Assembly (NCBI GenBank): GCA_011390155.1
Contig: JAABSW010000009.1
Coordinates: forward strand, 1-64,000
Direction of reading: 5' to 3'
Source of the DNA: Clostridiaceae bacterium
Lineage (GTDB): Bacteria; Bacillota; Clostridia; Peptostreptococcales; Tindalliaceae
Length of the DNA: 64,000 bases
Below, piece by piece: positions 9,144 through 18,926 of this stretch; the first letter of the stretch is position 1, and every line of letters starts with the position of its first letter. The translations under genes and the position numbers were made by a program. A model generated the notes under the pieces. It was not told where the DNA came from. It saw only the letters and a program-made list of their open reading frames with translations, and did not search any database.

Positions 9144-10640
9144 ATGGAATATTTAATGCTTGGATTAAACAACGTAATGACATTCATGAACCTTGCTGCC
9201 ATTGTTGTAGGTACTGCATTAGGCCTTTTTGTTGGTGCAATGCCTGGTTTGTCAGCAACCATGGCCATCGCCATATTGCTGCCACTGACATTTTCTTTGC
9301 CAACTGCCACGGGTATCAGCATGTTGGCCTCCTTGTATTTGGGAGCCATGTATGGTGGTTCAATCGCAGCGATTCTCATTAGAACCCCAGGAACACCTGC
9401 AGCAGCAGCGACGGTGCTCGATGGGTACCCAATGGCACAACAGGGAAGAGCCGGAAAGGCGTTGGGTGTTTCTCTATTCGCTTCCCTTGTTGGCGGCGTG
9501 ATTAGCTCCATTGCTTTATTGACAGTGGCCCCTGTTTTGGGAAGTGTGGCGCTGAAGTTTGGCCCTGTGCAATTGTTTGCCGTAGCGGTGCTGGGCATTA
9601 CCATTATCGGTTCACTTTCACAGGGTTCCACCATCAAAGGCTTATTATCCGGGGTTTTGGGATTACTGCTGGCACTGGTGGGCATGGACCCGGTCACAGG
9701 AAGTGCACGTTTTACCTTTGGCATGATTAACCTGTATTCGGGGATTTCCTTTACGGTTGCTTTAATTGGTCTTTTCTCAATTCCACAGGCCATCAGACTC
9801 ATTGAGAAAGATCAAAAAGTGATTACACAAGTAAACAAATTCAAAGACAGAATGTTACCAACCATGAAAGAAATTAAACAGATCATAGTCACCGTTATTC
9901 GCGGTAGTATTATCGGGATCTTTACGGGGATTATTCCTGGAACAGGTGGAGATACGGCCTGTTGGTTCAGTTACAATGAGGCAAAACGATTTTCCAAAAA
10001 CAAAGCCAACTTTGGTAAAGGGGCCATTGAAGGGGTGGCAGCTGCTGAATCTGCCAATAACGCAGTTGTTGGAGGCGCTTTAATTCCAACATTAACCCTG
10101 GGCATTCCTGGAAGTTCAGCCACTGCGGTGCTGATGGGATCATTAATGGTGCATGGCATTATGCCGGGGCCCACACTCATGACAGAATATGCAGATGTTA
10201 CCTACACGCTGATTTGGGCTTTACTTCTTGCCAATGTCGCCCTGTTCTTTGTTGGGTTGTTATTTACTCGATTGGCTGTAAATGTCGTTAAAATTCCCAA
10301 TCATGTACTGGCGCCGATTATTGTCATTTTATGTGTCATTGGTTCCTTTGCCATTAACAATAGCTTCTTTGAAGTTTATTTAATGCTCATCTTTGGTTTG
10401 CTGGGTTACTTGATGGACAAAATCGGCATGCCCACTGCGCCCATGGTGGTTGGACTTATTTTAGGGTTTATGCTGAACATGAGCCTGTACCAGTCGTTGT
10501 TAATTGGAAGAGGCAGCTGGATGATTTTTCTCCAAAACCCCATTTCAGCAATCCTGCTTCTTGTAGCATTGTTTTCAGTTATCCAATCAACCCCGTTGTT
10601 TGGATGGATAAAGAAAAAAATCGTTGCAAGTAAAATCTAA
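9144..10640 (+). CDS. TctA family tripartite tricarboxylate transporter large permease
   Basis: GAMPGLSATMAIAILLPLTF, YGGSIAAILIRTPGTPAAAAT and GIIPGTGGDTACWFSYNEAKR motifs. Confidence 0.95.
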   Translation: MEYLMLGLNNVMTFMNLAAIVVGTALGLFVGAMPGLSATMAIAILLPLTFSLPTATGISMLASLYLGAMYGGSIAAILIRTPGTPAAAATVLDGYPMAQQGRAGKALGVSLFASLVGGVISSIALLTVAPVLGSVALKFGPVQLFAVAVLGITIIGSLSQGSTIKGLLSGVLGLLLALVGMDPVTGSARFTFGMINLYSGISFTVALIGLFSIPQAIRLIEKDQKVITQVNKFKDRMLPTMKEIKQIIVTVIRGSIIGIFTGIIPGTGGDTACWFSYNEAKRFSKNKANFGKGAIEGVAAAESANNAVVGGALIPTLTLGIPGSSATAVLMGSLMVHGIMPGPTLMTEYADVTYTLIWALLLANVALFFVGLLFTRLAVNVVKIPNHVLAPIIVILCVIGSFAINNSFFEVYLMLIFGLLGYLMDKIGMPTAPMVVGLILGFMLNMSLYQSLLIGRGSWMIFLQNPISAILLLVALFSVIQSTPLFGWIKKKIVASKI

Positions 10641-10659
10641 TATAATAAAAGAAAGTTAG

Positions 10660-11754
10660 GTGACAATGATGGAAATGATGAAAGGTTTAGTGGCGTACCC
10701 CGATGGCCATTTGGCTCTGGAAGAAGTGCCAGTACCAAAACTGGGTGATAATCCCTATGCACCAAATGATGTACTGGTGGAGGTTCAATACTGCGGGATC
10801 TGTGGCAGTGACGTTCATAAGTGGAAATCTGACAAAAAAGATGTACAGACTGCACCTAAAAAGAATGTGGCGGGCCATGAAATCGTCAGCGTGGTGAAAG
10901 AAGTGGGCCCTGCTGTTACCAAAGTAAAACCCGGTGACCGGGTAGTACATGAAATTGTTACTTTTTACTGTGGCCATTGCCCCAACTGTCTGGAAGGCAG
11001 GTTCAATATCTGCAACACATTACCACCCATGGAAGGCAGAGCCCACTTTATGACAGGTGGGGGTTTTGCCAAATACACCGTGTGGCCGGAACAACAACTG
11101 CATGTTTTGCCTGACAATATCACTGACCGGGAAGCAGTGCTCATTGAGCCAACGGCAGGTTCAGTGCACAGCATTATTACAAGAATGGGGATCAAGGCAG
11201 GTGAATCGGTGGCAATTCTGGGCCCTGGAGCTCGTGGTATTCTTATGGCCCAGGTATGCCAGGCAATAGGCGCCGGCCCCATTTTCATGAGCGGCCTTGA
11301 ACGGGACAGTAGTTACAGATTGGAAATGGCCAAAAAATTGGGAACGGATACTGTGATTAACGTGGATAAAGAGGACATTCGAAAAATCATAGCAGAGAAG
11401 ACCAATGGTGTCGGCGTTGACAATGTGCTGGAAAACACGGGTTCTGTAGAACCCATTGCTGAGTCTCTGGACATTGTGCGTAAAGGCGGCAAGGTGCTTT
11501 GGGCCGGCGGAGGCATACGCGGTGGCATTCATGCGCCTGTTGACACACATAAAATAATCGTAAAAGAAATCACCATTTATGGTGAGATATCACAGATCCC
11601 TTATGACTGGAAAACAGCGATTCATCTTGTGAAAAAAGGAGCAGTACAGTTAAAGCCCCTGGTAACCCACGTGTATGACCTGGAAAACTGGGAAGACGGG
11701 TTTGACCTGGCTGCCACAAGTGCAGAATGCATGAGAGTGGCAATCAAACCGTAA
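10660..11754 (+). CDS. Zinc-dependent MDR alcohol/polyol dehydrogenase
   Basis: CGICGSDVHKW, GHEIVSVVKEVG, CGHCPNCLEGRFNIC structural zinc motif, VAILGPGARGIL. Confidence 0.92.
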   Translation: MTMMEMMKGLVAYPDGHLALEEVPVPKLGDNPYAPNDVLVEVQYCGICGSDVHKWKSDKKDVQTAPKKNVAGHEIVSVVKEVGPAVTKVKPGDRVVHEIVTFYCGHCPNCLEGRFNICNTLPPMEGRAHFMTGGGFAKYTVWPEQQLHVLPDNITDREAVLIEPTAGSVHSIITRMGIKAGESVAILGPGARGILMAQVCQAIGAGPIFMSGLERDSSYRLEMAKKLGTDTVINVDKEDIRKIIAEKTNGVGVDNVLENTGSVEPIAESLDIVRKGGKVLWAGGGIRGGIHAPVDTHKIIVKEITIYGEISQIPYDWKTAIHLVKKGAVQLKPLVTHVYDLENWEDGFDLAATSAECMRVAIKP

Positions 11755-11784
11755 GAAAGATCAGTGCAGTAAGGAGGAATTGGT

Positions 11785-13053
11785 ATGAGTTCCATCGATC
11801 TTTTACTTGATCCAATACCGATTCCACGGATGGTAAAAGTGGAACAAACTTTCACAAGGCCAAAAGTGGATGATGTTGAAGTGGAACTGGCACATAAAAT
11901 GAACCTGAGACAGGTGACATCAGGCATTACGCCAGGCATGAAAATAGCGGTTGCAGTGGGAAGCAGAGGCGTCAGCCAGCTTCCCCTGATGGTGAAAACC
12001 ATCATTAGGCTTATTAAGGATGCGGGAGGAGAACCCTTCATCCTTCCCTGCATGGGAAGTCATGGGGGTGCCACCGCAGAGGGCCAGCGGGACATGCTCA
12101 TTGGCATGGGCATCGAAGAAGCGTATGTGGGTGCACCCATCCGTGCCACCATGGAAACAGTGGTGGTAGGCACTTCAGTAAATGGGTTGCCTGCCAACAT
12201 TGACAAATATGCCTACGAAGCTGACGGCATTGTGATCATTAACCGGATTAAACCCCATGTTGCCTTTCGAGGCCCATTTGAAAGCGGGTTAATGAAGATG
12301 GTGACCATTGGTCTGGGAAAACAGAAGGGTGCAGATATTTGTCACGAGCTGGGGTTTGGTAAAATGGCAGAAAATATTCCTGCCATTGGCCGAGTCACCA
12401 TAGAAAAAACCAACATACTCTTTGCTGTGGGTGTTCTGGAAAATGCTTACCATGAAGTATGTCAGGTGGACGTACTGATGAAAGAAGAAATAGAAACCCA
12501 TGAACCCGCGTTGCAGGAAAAAGCCAAAGAATTGGCCCCCAGGCTGTATTTTGATCAACTGGATGTGCTGATCATTGATGAAATTGGTAAGGACATCAGC
12601 GGTACAGGTTTTGATACCAACATGGTGGGGCGCTATCACACACCCTACGCCAGTGGCGGACCCAGCATTACCAAAATGGCTGTGCTGGACATAACCGATA
12701 AGTCCCATGGCAATGGTAACGGGCTGGGAATCCTGGATTTTACTACAAAAAGAGCCTATGATAAATTCGTTTTCGAGATGACTTATCCAAATTCCCTGAC
12801 ATCCACGGTGCCCATGAGTGTAAAAATACCCATGGTGCTTAAGAATGACCGTCAGGCCATACAGGCAGCCATTAAAACATGCAACATACTTGATAAAACA
12901 CAAGTCAGAATGGCCCGGATTAAAAACACTGTGGCAGTGGCTGAAATTCAGGTGTCTGAAAACCTGCTAAGGGAAGTGGAAAAATGTGAATATATGAACG
13001 CCGTCAGTGATCCTAACCACTGGGTGTTTGATGAGGATGGTAATCTGTTGTAG
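11785..13053 (+). CDS. LarA-like DUF2088 protein (lactate racemase family N-terminal domain)
   Basis: PCMGSHGGATAEGQ, NRIKPHVAFRGPFESGLMKMVTIGLGKQKGA resembling the LarA nickel-pincer-cofactor region. Confidence 0.8.
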   Translation: MSSIDLLLDPIPIPRMVKVEQTFTRPKVDDVEVELAHKMNLRQVTSGITPGMKIAVAVGSRGVSQLPLMVKTIIRLIKDAGGEPFILPCMGSHGGATAEGQRDMLIGMGIEEAYVGAPIRATMETVVVGTSVNGLPANIDKYAYEADGIVIINRIKPHVAFRGPFESGLMKMVTIGLGKQKGADICHELGFGKMAENIPAIGRVTIEKTNILFAVGVLENAYHEVCQVDVLMKEEIETHEPALQEKAKELAPRLYFDQLDVLIIDEIGKDISGTGFDTNMVGRYHTPYASGGPSITKMAVLDITDKSHGNGNGLGILDFTTKRAYDKFVFEMTYPNSLTSTVPMSVKIPMVLKNDRQAIQAAIKTCNILDKTQVRMARIKNTVAVAEIQVSENLLREVEKCEYMNAVSDPNHWVFDEDGNLL

Positions 13054-13076
13054 CGGGATAAGAAGGAGTTGAGTTT

Positions 13077-14741
13077 GTGGGCAAGGGTGAGAATATACGT
13101 AGTCATGCGGTAACGGAAGGTAGTGACCGTGCAGCCAGTCGGGCACTGTTTTTTGCCACCGGATTAACACGCAGTCAATTGGATCAGCCCCTGGTGGCAG
13201 TGGTCAATTGTTGGAACGAAGTGGTACCGGGATGCGTTCCGCAACGCCAGGTAGCTGAATATGTTAAAAAAGGTATTCGGGAAGCTGGCGGAACAGCCAT
13301 GGAGTTCAACACCATTGGGGTGTGTGACGGAATCGCCCAGGGACACGAAGGCATGAAATACTCCCTGCCCAGCAGGGAAATCATTGCTTACTCCATCGAA
13401 ATCATGCTCCAGGCCCATCAATTTGATGCAGCTGTCTTTCTTTCCAGCTGCGATAAAATAACCCCAGGAATGCTAATGGCGGCAGCCCGGGTGAACATTC
13501 CCTCCATTTTTGTGCCGCCCGGTATTATGCATGCCGGCGAACATAAAGGACAAAAATTGACATTATCCCTTATGCGAGAGTTCATCGGAAAACAACAGTC
13601 AGGTCAGATGACCCTGGAAGAACTGCACGAAATTGAAGAGAAGGCCTGTCCCTCAGTGGGCAGTTGTGCCATGATGGGTACTGCCAATACCATGAACTGT
13701 CTTTGTGAGGTTTTGGGCATGGCAATGCCACTCACAGCTACATCCTTTGCCGGTTCCAGGGAAAAGTTGATGGAGGGTGAAGTGGCTGGGAAAAAAATAA
13801 TGGAATTATTCAAGCATGATACCAAGCCCTCGGACATTATGAAATCCGCTTCCTTTGACAACGCCATCAAGTTTGTCATGGCCATTGGGGGGTCAACCAA
13901 TTCAGTGCTTCACATACCGGCCATTGCCAATGAGTTGGGCATAGAATTGAATCATGAAGCTTTTGACAAGTGTTCACACATTCCCTATGTGGCAAAGATC
14001 AACCCTTCCGGACCACGGCCAGTGGAAGATTTTCACGCAGCAGGAGGCGTGCCTGCAGTGCTCAAATCATTACAGGATTACCTTCATACAGACCTGGTCA
14101 CTGTATCGGGCAAAACCATTGGAGAAGTGGCAGACCAGGCTGTCTGGAGTGACCTGGAAATGATCAGGCCGGCACAAAAACCAATAGCAGTGGACAGTGC
14201 TTTAAGGGTTTTATGGGGGAATTTAGCTCCTGATGGAGCCATTGTAAAGAAATCTGCCGTTGCTGAAAACATGCAGGTGCATAAAGGCCCTGCGGTTGTG
14301 TTTGACAGCATGGAAAACGCCATTGAGGCGGTGAAGAAAAAGGAAATTGAACCTGGCTCTGTCATTGTCATACGATACGAAGGTCCCACAGGGGGGCCGG
14401 GCATGAGGGAAATGCAGGCGATCACTGCCATGCTAATGGGTACTGGCCTGGCGGAGAGCACTGCCCTGGTCACTGACGGCAGGTTTTCCGGTTCCACACG
14501 TGGCCCTTGCATCGGACATGTGTCTCCGGAAGCAGCCCTGGGTGGTCCCATTGGATTGGTGGAAAATGGCGATCTTATTGAAATCGATATTCCAGGTGGA
14601 AAACTGTCGGTTTTCATTTCCGATGAAGAAATCAAGAAACGAAAAGAGTCCTGGAAACCCCTCATAAAACATCATGGTGGCGTTTTGGGACTATATGAAA
14701 AGGTGAAGCCCCAGGCAAAAAACGGGGCTGTATGGGAATAA
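13077..14741 (+). CDS. IlvD/Edd family dehydratase (dihydroxy-acid or sugar-acid dehydratase)
   Basis: FLSSCDKITPGMLMAA, CPSVGSCAMMGTANTMNCLCEVLGMAMP, TDGRFSGSTRGPCIGHVSPEA; GTG start. Confidence 0.93.
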   Translation: MGKGENIRSHAVTEGSDRAASRALFFATGLTRSQLDQPLVAVVNCWNEVVPGCVPQRQVAEYVKKGIREAGGTAMEFNTIGVCDGIAQGHEGMKYSLPSREIIAYSIEIMLQAHQFDAAVFLSSCDKITPGMLMAAARVNIPSIFVPPGIMHAGEHKGQKLTLSLMREFIGKQQSGQMTLEELHEIEEKACPSVGSCAMMGTANTMNCLCEVLGMAMPLTATSFAGSREKLMEGEVAGKKIMELFKHDTKPSDIMKSASFDNAIKFVMAIGGSTNSVLHIPAIANELGIELNHEAFDKCSHIPYVAKINPSGPRPVEDFHAAGGVPAVLKSLQDYLHTDLVTVSGKTIGEVADQAVWSDLEMIRPAQKPIAVDSALRVLWGNLAPDGAIVKKSAVAENMQVHKGPAVVFDSMENAIEAVKKKEIEPGSVIVIRYEGPTGGPGMREMQAITAMLMGTGLAESTALVTDGRFSGSTRGPCIGHVSPEAALGGPIGLVENGDLIEIDIPGGKLSVFISDEEIKKRKESWKPLIKHHGGVLGLYEKVKPQAKNGAVWE

Positions 14742-14756
14742 CAAGGAGGGCTGCGC

Positions 14757-15035
14757 ATGCCGACTGTTGACGCGATAGTGATCAGTGAAAAAGACAGTGT
14801 TGCCACGGCACTGAGGTCGATACAAACAGGAGAAAATATTCAATTGAAGGTGTCAGATAAAAGCTATGAGATTGTCATATTGACTGATATACCGATTTTC
14901 CATAAAGTGGCACTTCATGAAATCGGGCAAGGTGAGAAAATCTACAAATATGGTGAAGTCATTGGTGAAGCGGTTTCGCGAATAAAAGCAGGGGAACATG
15001 TCCATTCGCACAACACTGTTACCTTAAGGGGGTGA
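14757..15035 (+). CDS. UxaA family small subunit (SAF domain)
   Basis: 92 aa, IPIFHKVALHEIGQGEKIYKYGEVIGEAVSRIKAGEHVHSHN. Confidence 0.9.
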   Translation: MPTVDAIVISEKDSVATALRSIQTGENIQLKVSDKSYEIVILTDIPIFHKVALHEIGQGEKIYKYGEVIGEAVSRIKAGEHVHSHNTVTLRG

Positions 15036-15039
15036 ACAC

Positions 15040-16197
15040 ATGACATTTATGGGCTATCAACGTTCTAATGGAACGGTGGGGATCAGAAATCACGTATTAA
15101 TTTTGCCAACAGTGTCGTGTTCAACAGAAACGGCCCGTATTATTGCCGGCCAGGTGAAAGGAGCTGTTACCTTTCAAAATCAACAGGGGTGCGGGCAAAT
15201 GGGTGCTGACGCCAAGCGTACCATTGATATATTGATTGCACTGGGAAGTCATCCAAACATCAGCGGCGTGGTTGTCGTAGGATTAGGTTGTGAAACAGCA
15301 CAGCCTCACAAAGTGGCTGAAGAAATCGCTAAAAGTGGAAAACCTGTAAAAACCACTGTGATTCAGGAAGAAGGCGGTACACTGGGGGCCATCACCAAAG
15401 GCATTCGATACGCAACAGAAATGGCGCTGGCGGCTTCCATGGAAGAAAAGGTGCCCTGCGACGTATCAGAATTAATCGTGGCATTGGAATGTGGAGGTTC
15501 TGACCCAACCTCCGGGGTAGCTTCCAACCCCAGCATGGGATATGCCAGTGATTTGCTGGTGGCAGCAGGTGGCACCACCATATTGAGTGAAACCACAGAA
15601 TTTATTGGTGCCGAACATGTGCTTGCAGCACGTGCGGCGGATGAAGAAGTGGCAAATGATATTATGAACATTGTTCACCGGCTTGAAAAATCTACCAAAG
15701 AGCGTGGAGAAGACTTGCGGGGAGGGAACCCGTCCCCTGGTAATATTGCAGGCGGTATCACAACCATTGAGGAAAAGTCCCTTGGGTGCATCAATAAAGG
15801 AGGGTCTTCCCCCGCAGTGGAAGTGGTGGAATATGGGGAAAAACCAAGGCGCAAAGGATTGGTGATCATGGATTCCCCGGGTTTTGACATTGATTCCATT
15901 GTTGGTATGGTAGCCGGCGGTGCACAAATGTGCGTCTTTACCACAGGACTTGGGACACCGGTTGGCAATGGATTGGTTCCCGTTATTAAACTGACGGGAA
16001 ATTCCATGACCTACGAAAAGATGAAGGATAACATTGACATCAACGCCGGCGTTATTTTGGATGGCGGTAAGACCGTGGAAGAAGTTGGCCAGGAAGTCTA
16101 TGATGAAATGCTGCGGGTTGCCAATGGTAAAACAACAAAAGCAGAAATATTTGGATTCAGCGAGTTTGGTGTTTGGCGCTGCGGAACCAGCGTTTGA
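15040..16197 (+). CDS. UxaA family large subunit (altronate/galactarate dehydratase-type hydro-lyase)
   Basis: FMGYQRSNGTVGIRNHVLILPTVSCSTETA, NQQGCGQMGAD, ECGGSDPTSGVASNPSMGYASDLLVAAGGT, PGFDIDSIVGMVAGGAQMCVFTTGLGTPVGNGLVPVIKLTGN. Confidence 0.93.
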   Translation: MTFMGYQRSNGTVGIRNHVLILPTVSCSTETARIIAGQVKGAVTFQNQQGCGQMGADAKRTIDILIALGSHPNISGVVVVGLGCETAQPHKVAEEIAKSGKPVKTTVIQEEGGTLGAITKGIRYATEMALAASMEEKVPCDVSELIVALECGGSDPTSGVASNPSMGYASDLLVAAGGTTILSETTEFIGAEHVLAARAADEEVANDIMNIVHRLEKSTKERGEDLRGGNPSPGNIAGGITTIEEKSLGCINKGGSSPAVEVVEYGEKPRRKGLVIMDSPGFDIDSIVGMVAGGAQMCVFTTGLGTPVGNGLVPVIKLTGNSMTYEKMKDNIDINAGVILDGGKTVEEVGQEVYDEMLRVANGKTTKAEIFGFSEFGVWRCGTSV

Positions 16198-16225
16198 TGT
16201 AACATCGATATCTCCCCCTTTACAT

Positions 16226-16265
16226 GAACCGGACAATGGCCAGGATCAACGGCTGCTGTCCGGTT
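16226..16265 (+). terminator. Hairpin after the UxaA gene
   Basis: GAACCGGACA...TGTCCGGTTC inverted repeat; no long T tract. Confidence 0.45.
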
Positions 16266-16359
16266 CAGCAGTTAAGAATCCTGTTATATGGAGATTGGCA
16301 CATTACATGGGATTGTACTATCGCTAAGAGGAGCAATCAAAAAGAGAGGATGTGATTTT

Positions 16360-17349
16360 GTGGGAAAAATAAAAGTATTTGTCACAAGTCAATTTCCTGA
16401 AGAAGCAATGCAATTATTGGGCACGCACTATGACCTTGTGATGAAACCTCAAAATGAGCAACTGTCAAAAGAAGCATTAATTCAAAAAGCAGCAGGATGC
16501 AAAGCGATCCTCGTTTCTGGCACAAGAATCGATTCGGAAATATGTGAAGCCATTAAATCTCATTGCCAGATTATCACCTGTTCTGGAGTCGGTTATGACA
16601 ACGTGGATGTTGAGGCAGCGACACGCAGTGGAATTTTGGTAACGCATAACCCAAGGGTAGTCACCGATGCAACAGCTGACTTAACATGGGGACTGCTTAT
16701 GGCGGTTTCAAGACGGATTGTTGAGGGGGATGGCTTTGTACGCAGCGGAAACAAGCAGTGGGGTCCGAGTAATCTATTGGGAGTACAGGTAAGTGGAAAA
16801 ACCCTGGGAATCATTGGTGCCGGACGCATCGGTACAGCTGTTGCAAAGCGCGGGATAGGCTTTAATATGCGTATACTCTATACAGGAAGAACACCCAAGG
16901 AAGCGTTTGAAAAAGTAACAGAGGGTGCTTATGTCAGCAAAGAGGTCTTGTTTAGTGAGTCCGACTTCATCTCGGTTCACCTGCCTCTCAATGCATCAAC
17001 GCATCATTATGTTGGGGTTGAAGAACTGAACATGATGAAAAAACATGCTATCCTGATCAATACATCAAGAGGTCCTGTCATTGATGAAACTGCACTGATT
17101 TCTGCGTTGAAAAATCAATTAATAGGAGGAGCCGGACTTGATGTGTTTGAACACGAGCCAAATGTTAACATTGGGTTGGCTTCATTGGATAACGTGGTTA
17201 TGACTCCCCATATAGGCACTGCAACCCTTGAGACAAGAATAAGAATGGGAGAGCTGTGTGCGCAAAAAATAGGTGAGGCCCTGGAAGGACGCATTCCCAC
17301 TGATTGCCTTAACCCCACCGCATTGTCTAACCGTGTGTCCAGCATCTGA
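16360..17349 (+). CDS. D-isomer-specific 2-hydroxyacid dehydrogenase
   Basis: GKTLGIIGAGRIGTAVAKRGIGF Rossmann motif, NTSRGPVIDETAL, TPHIGTATLETR; GTG start. Confidence 0.92.
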   Translation: MGKIKVFVTSQFPEEAMQLLGTHYDLVMKPQNEQLSKEALIQKAAGCKAILVSGTRIDSEICEAIKSHCQIITCSGVGYDNVDVEAATRSGILVTHNPRVVTDATADLTWGLLMAVSRRIVEGDGFVRSGNKQWGPSNLLGVQVSGKTLGIIGAGRIGTAVAKRGIGFNMRILYTGRTPKEAFEKVTEGAYVSKEVLFSESDFISVHLPLNASTHHYVGVEELNMMKKHAILINTSRGPVIDETALISALKNQLIGGAGLDVFEHEPNVNIGLASLDNVVMTPHIGTATLETRIRMGELCAQKIGEALEGRIPTDCLNPTALSNRVSSI

Positions 17350-17510
17350 TTTGCTCTGATAAGAGCCTTCCACATTACATTCCATGCATTAGGCAACCAT
17401 TTTTCTTCAGACATTTCACCAAGTTCATTGTAAAATAATATGAAGCGAAAGAAAACGTGGGTGGTCTGCGAGTCTTGTCGATGTAGTTCAGATGACGTAT
17501 GGGTGGTAAA

Positions 17511-17603
17511 ATGGAGTTTGTTGGTTTGTTAGCTCCTATTGCTTTTGTCTTTGCTCTGGGAGCATTGGACCAGGTGAGTACATTGAAAAAAGAAGTGGAA
17601 TGA
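17511..17603 (+). other. 30-aa ORF, possible small protein or remnant (MEFVGLLAPIAFVFALGALDQVSTLKKEVE)
   Basis: ATG to TGA; its 3' part is repeated near 22778-22805. Confidence 0.4.
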
Positions 17604-17616
17604 TGATCCTGTTTAT

Positions 17617-17655
17617 GAACATTGCCCGGACATCTGGGGTTCATGGGGTGCAACT
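17617..17655 (-). pseudogene. Short fragment of an alpha/beta hydrolase gene
   Basis: Minus strand MHPMNPRCPGNVH matches MHPMSPRRPGNIH of the hydrolase at 28465-29412; nucleotide match CCCGGACrTCTGGGGyTCATGGGrTGCA. Confidence 0.6.
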
Positions 17656-17790
17656 TGTGAGGCCAATGGTTGGATCAGAAAGGTAAAAATGGTTGGACAC
17701 ATCAGCTCCTTAATGTGATAAAAAGAAACTGGGTCTATAACCTGCCTTTAAAGAACGATTATTGCTATGCGAAAAAGGGGGAACCAACCA

Positions 17791-18915
17791 ATGAAAATGA
17801 ACGATTTTAAACTTGAATGTTATTTTGGTAAGTATGAATTTACCGCACCCTACCTGCTGACCCAGTCTGACTGTGAATCCATGTCGACGAAGGAATTGCT
17901 GGCACTGGAACCTGGCTCCCAGGAAGCTTTTTTGGCCCAGTGGCTGGGGTATACGGAAACCTGGGGAGATCCGGAGCTGCGAAAACTCATTGCCGCCCTG
18001 TACCAGGACATGACAGCAGAAGATGTGCTGGCCTTCCATGGTGCCCAGGAAGCGATTTTCGGGTACATGAATGTAATGCTGGAGGAAGGGGATCACATGA
18101 TTGCCATGTACCCCAACTACCAGTCCGCTTATGAAGTGGCCAATGCCATTCCAAATTGCGAGTGTTCCAAGTGGTACATCCGGGACAAGGGTACCCATTG
18201 GGCAATGGATTTTGACGAACTGGAGGCCCTGATCAAGCCCAACACAAAACTCATTGCCGTCACTTCTCCCAACAACCCCACCGGGTACACCTTCACCAAT
18301 GATGAAATCAAACGATTGTGCGCCATTTGCGAAAAAAATGATCTCTACCTGTTTTCCGATGAAGTGTATAAAGGCCTGGAGTTGGAGGGGGAAAAGCGGG
18401 ATTGGATGGCAGATCATTATGACAAATGCGCTTCTTTGGGAGTCATGTCCAAGGCTTACGGCCTGGCCGGCCTCCGGGTGGGGTGGCTGGTGTCAAAGGA
18501 TCATGAGACACTGGAAAAAGTGGTAAAATTCAAGCATTACATGAGTATCTGCAATTCTGCCCCCTCGGAATATTTGGCCAAAGTGGCCCTGAAACACGGC
18601 GAAACGTTACTGGAACGGAACCGGCAGATTATATTGGATAACATCAAATTGGTGGATGATTTTTTTGACCGGTATCCCCAACTCTTTGAGAAAAAAGCCA
18701 CTACCTGCGGCCCTGTGGCCTATCATAAATTACTCCTTGACATGCCTGTAAAAGATTTTTGTCAGCTGGCTGTTGACAAGAAGGGCGTGCTGTTGCTGCC
18801 CTCGGAGATCTATGGCATGGATGACCAGTATTTTCGAATGGGGTACGGCCGGAAAAATGTGCCGGAAAGCCTGGCGAAATTTGAAGAATTCCTCATAGAG
18901 GAAAAATTTGTATAG
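17791..18915 (+). CDS. PLP-dependent aminotransferase class I/II
   Basis: AVTSPNNPTGYTFTNDEI, LFSDEVYKGLE, MSKAYGLAGLRVGWLV. Confidence 0.92.
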   Translation: MKMNDFKLECYFGKYEFTAPYLLTQSDCESMSTKELLALEPGSQEAFLAQWLGYTETWGDPELRKLIAALYQDMTAEDVLAFHGAQEAIFGYMNVMLEEGDHMIAMYPNYQSAYEVANAIPNCECSKWYIRDKGTHWAMDFDELEALIKPNTKLIAVTSPNNPTGYTFTNDEIKRLCAICEKNDLYLFSDEVYKGLELEGEKRDWMADHYDKCASLGVMSKAYGLAGLRVGWLVSKDHETLEKVVKFKHYMSICNSAPSEYLAKVALKHGETLLERNRQIILDNIKLVDDFFDRYPQLFEKKATTCGPVAYHKLLLDMPVKDFCQLAVDKKGVLLLPSEIYGMDDQYFRMGYGRKNVPESLAKFEEFLIEEKFV

Positions 18916-18926
18916 AGGTTAGAGAC

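Noticed and set aside
9098-9802. 234-aa minus-strand ORF
   Set aside because: Antisense to the TctA gene; no recognisable domain and atypical composition.
15472-16236. 254-aa minus-strand ORF
   Set aside because: Antisense to the well-supported UxaA gene.
16290-16315. TTGGCACATTACATGGG as a second sigma-54 promoter
   Set aside because: Lacks the -12 GC at correct spacing (GG-N10-GC fails).
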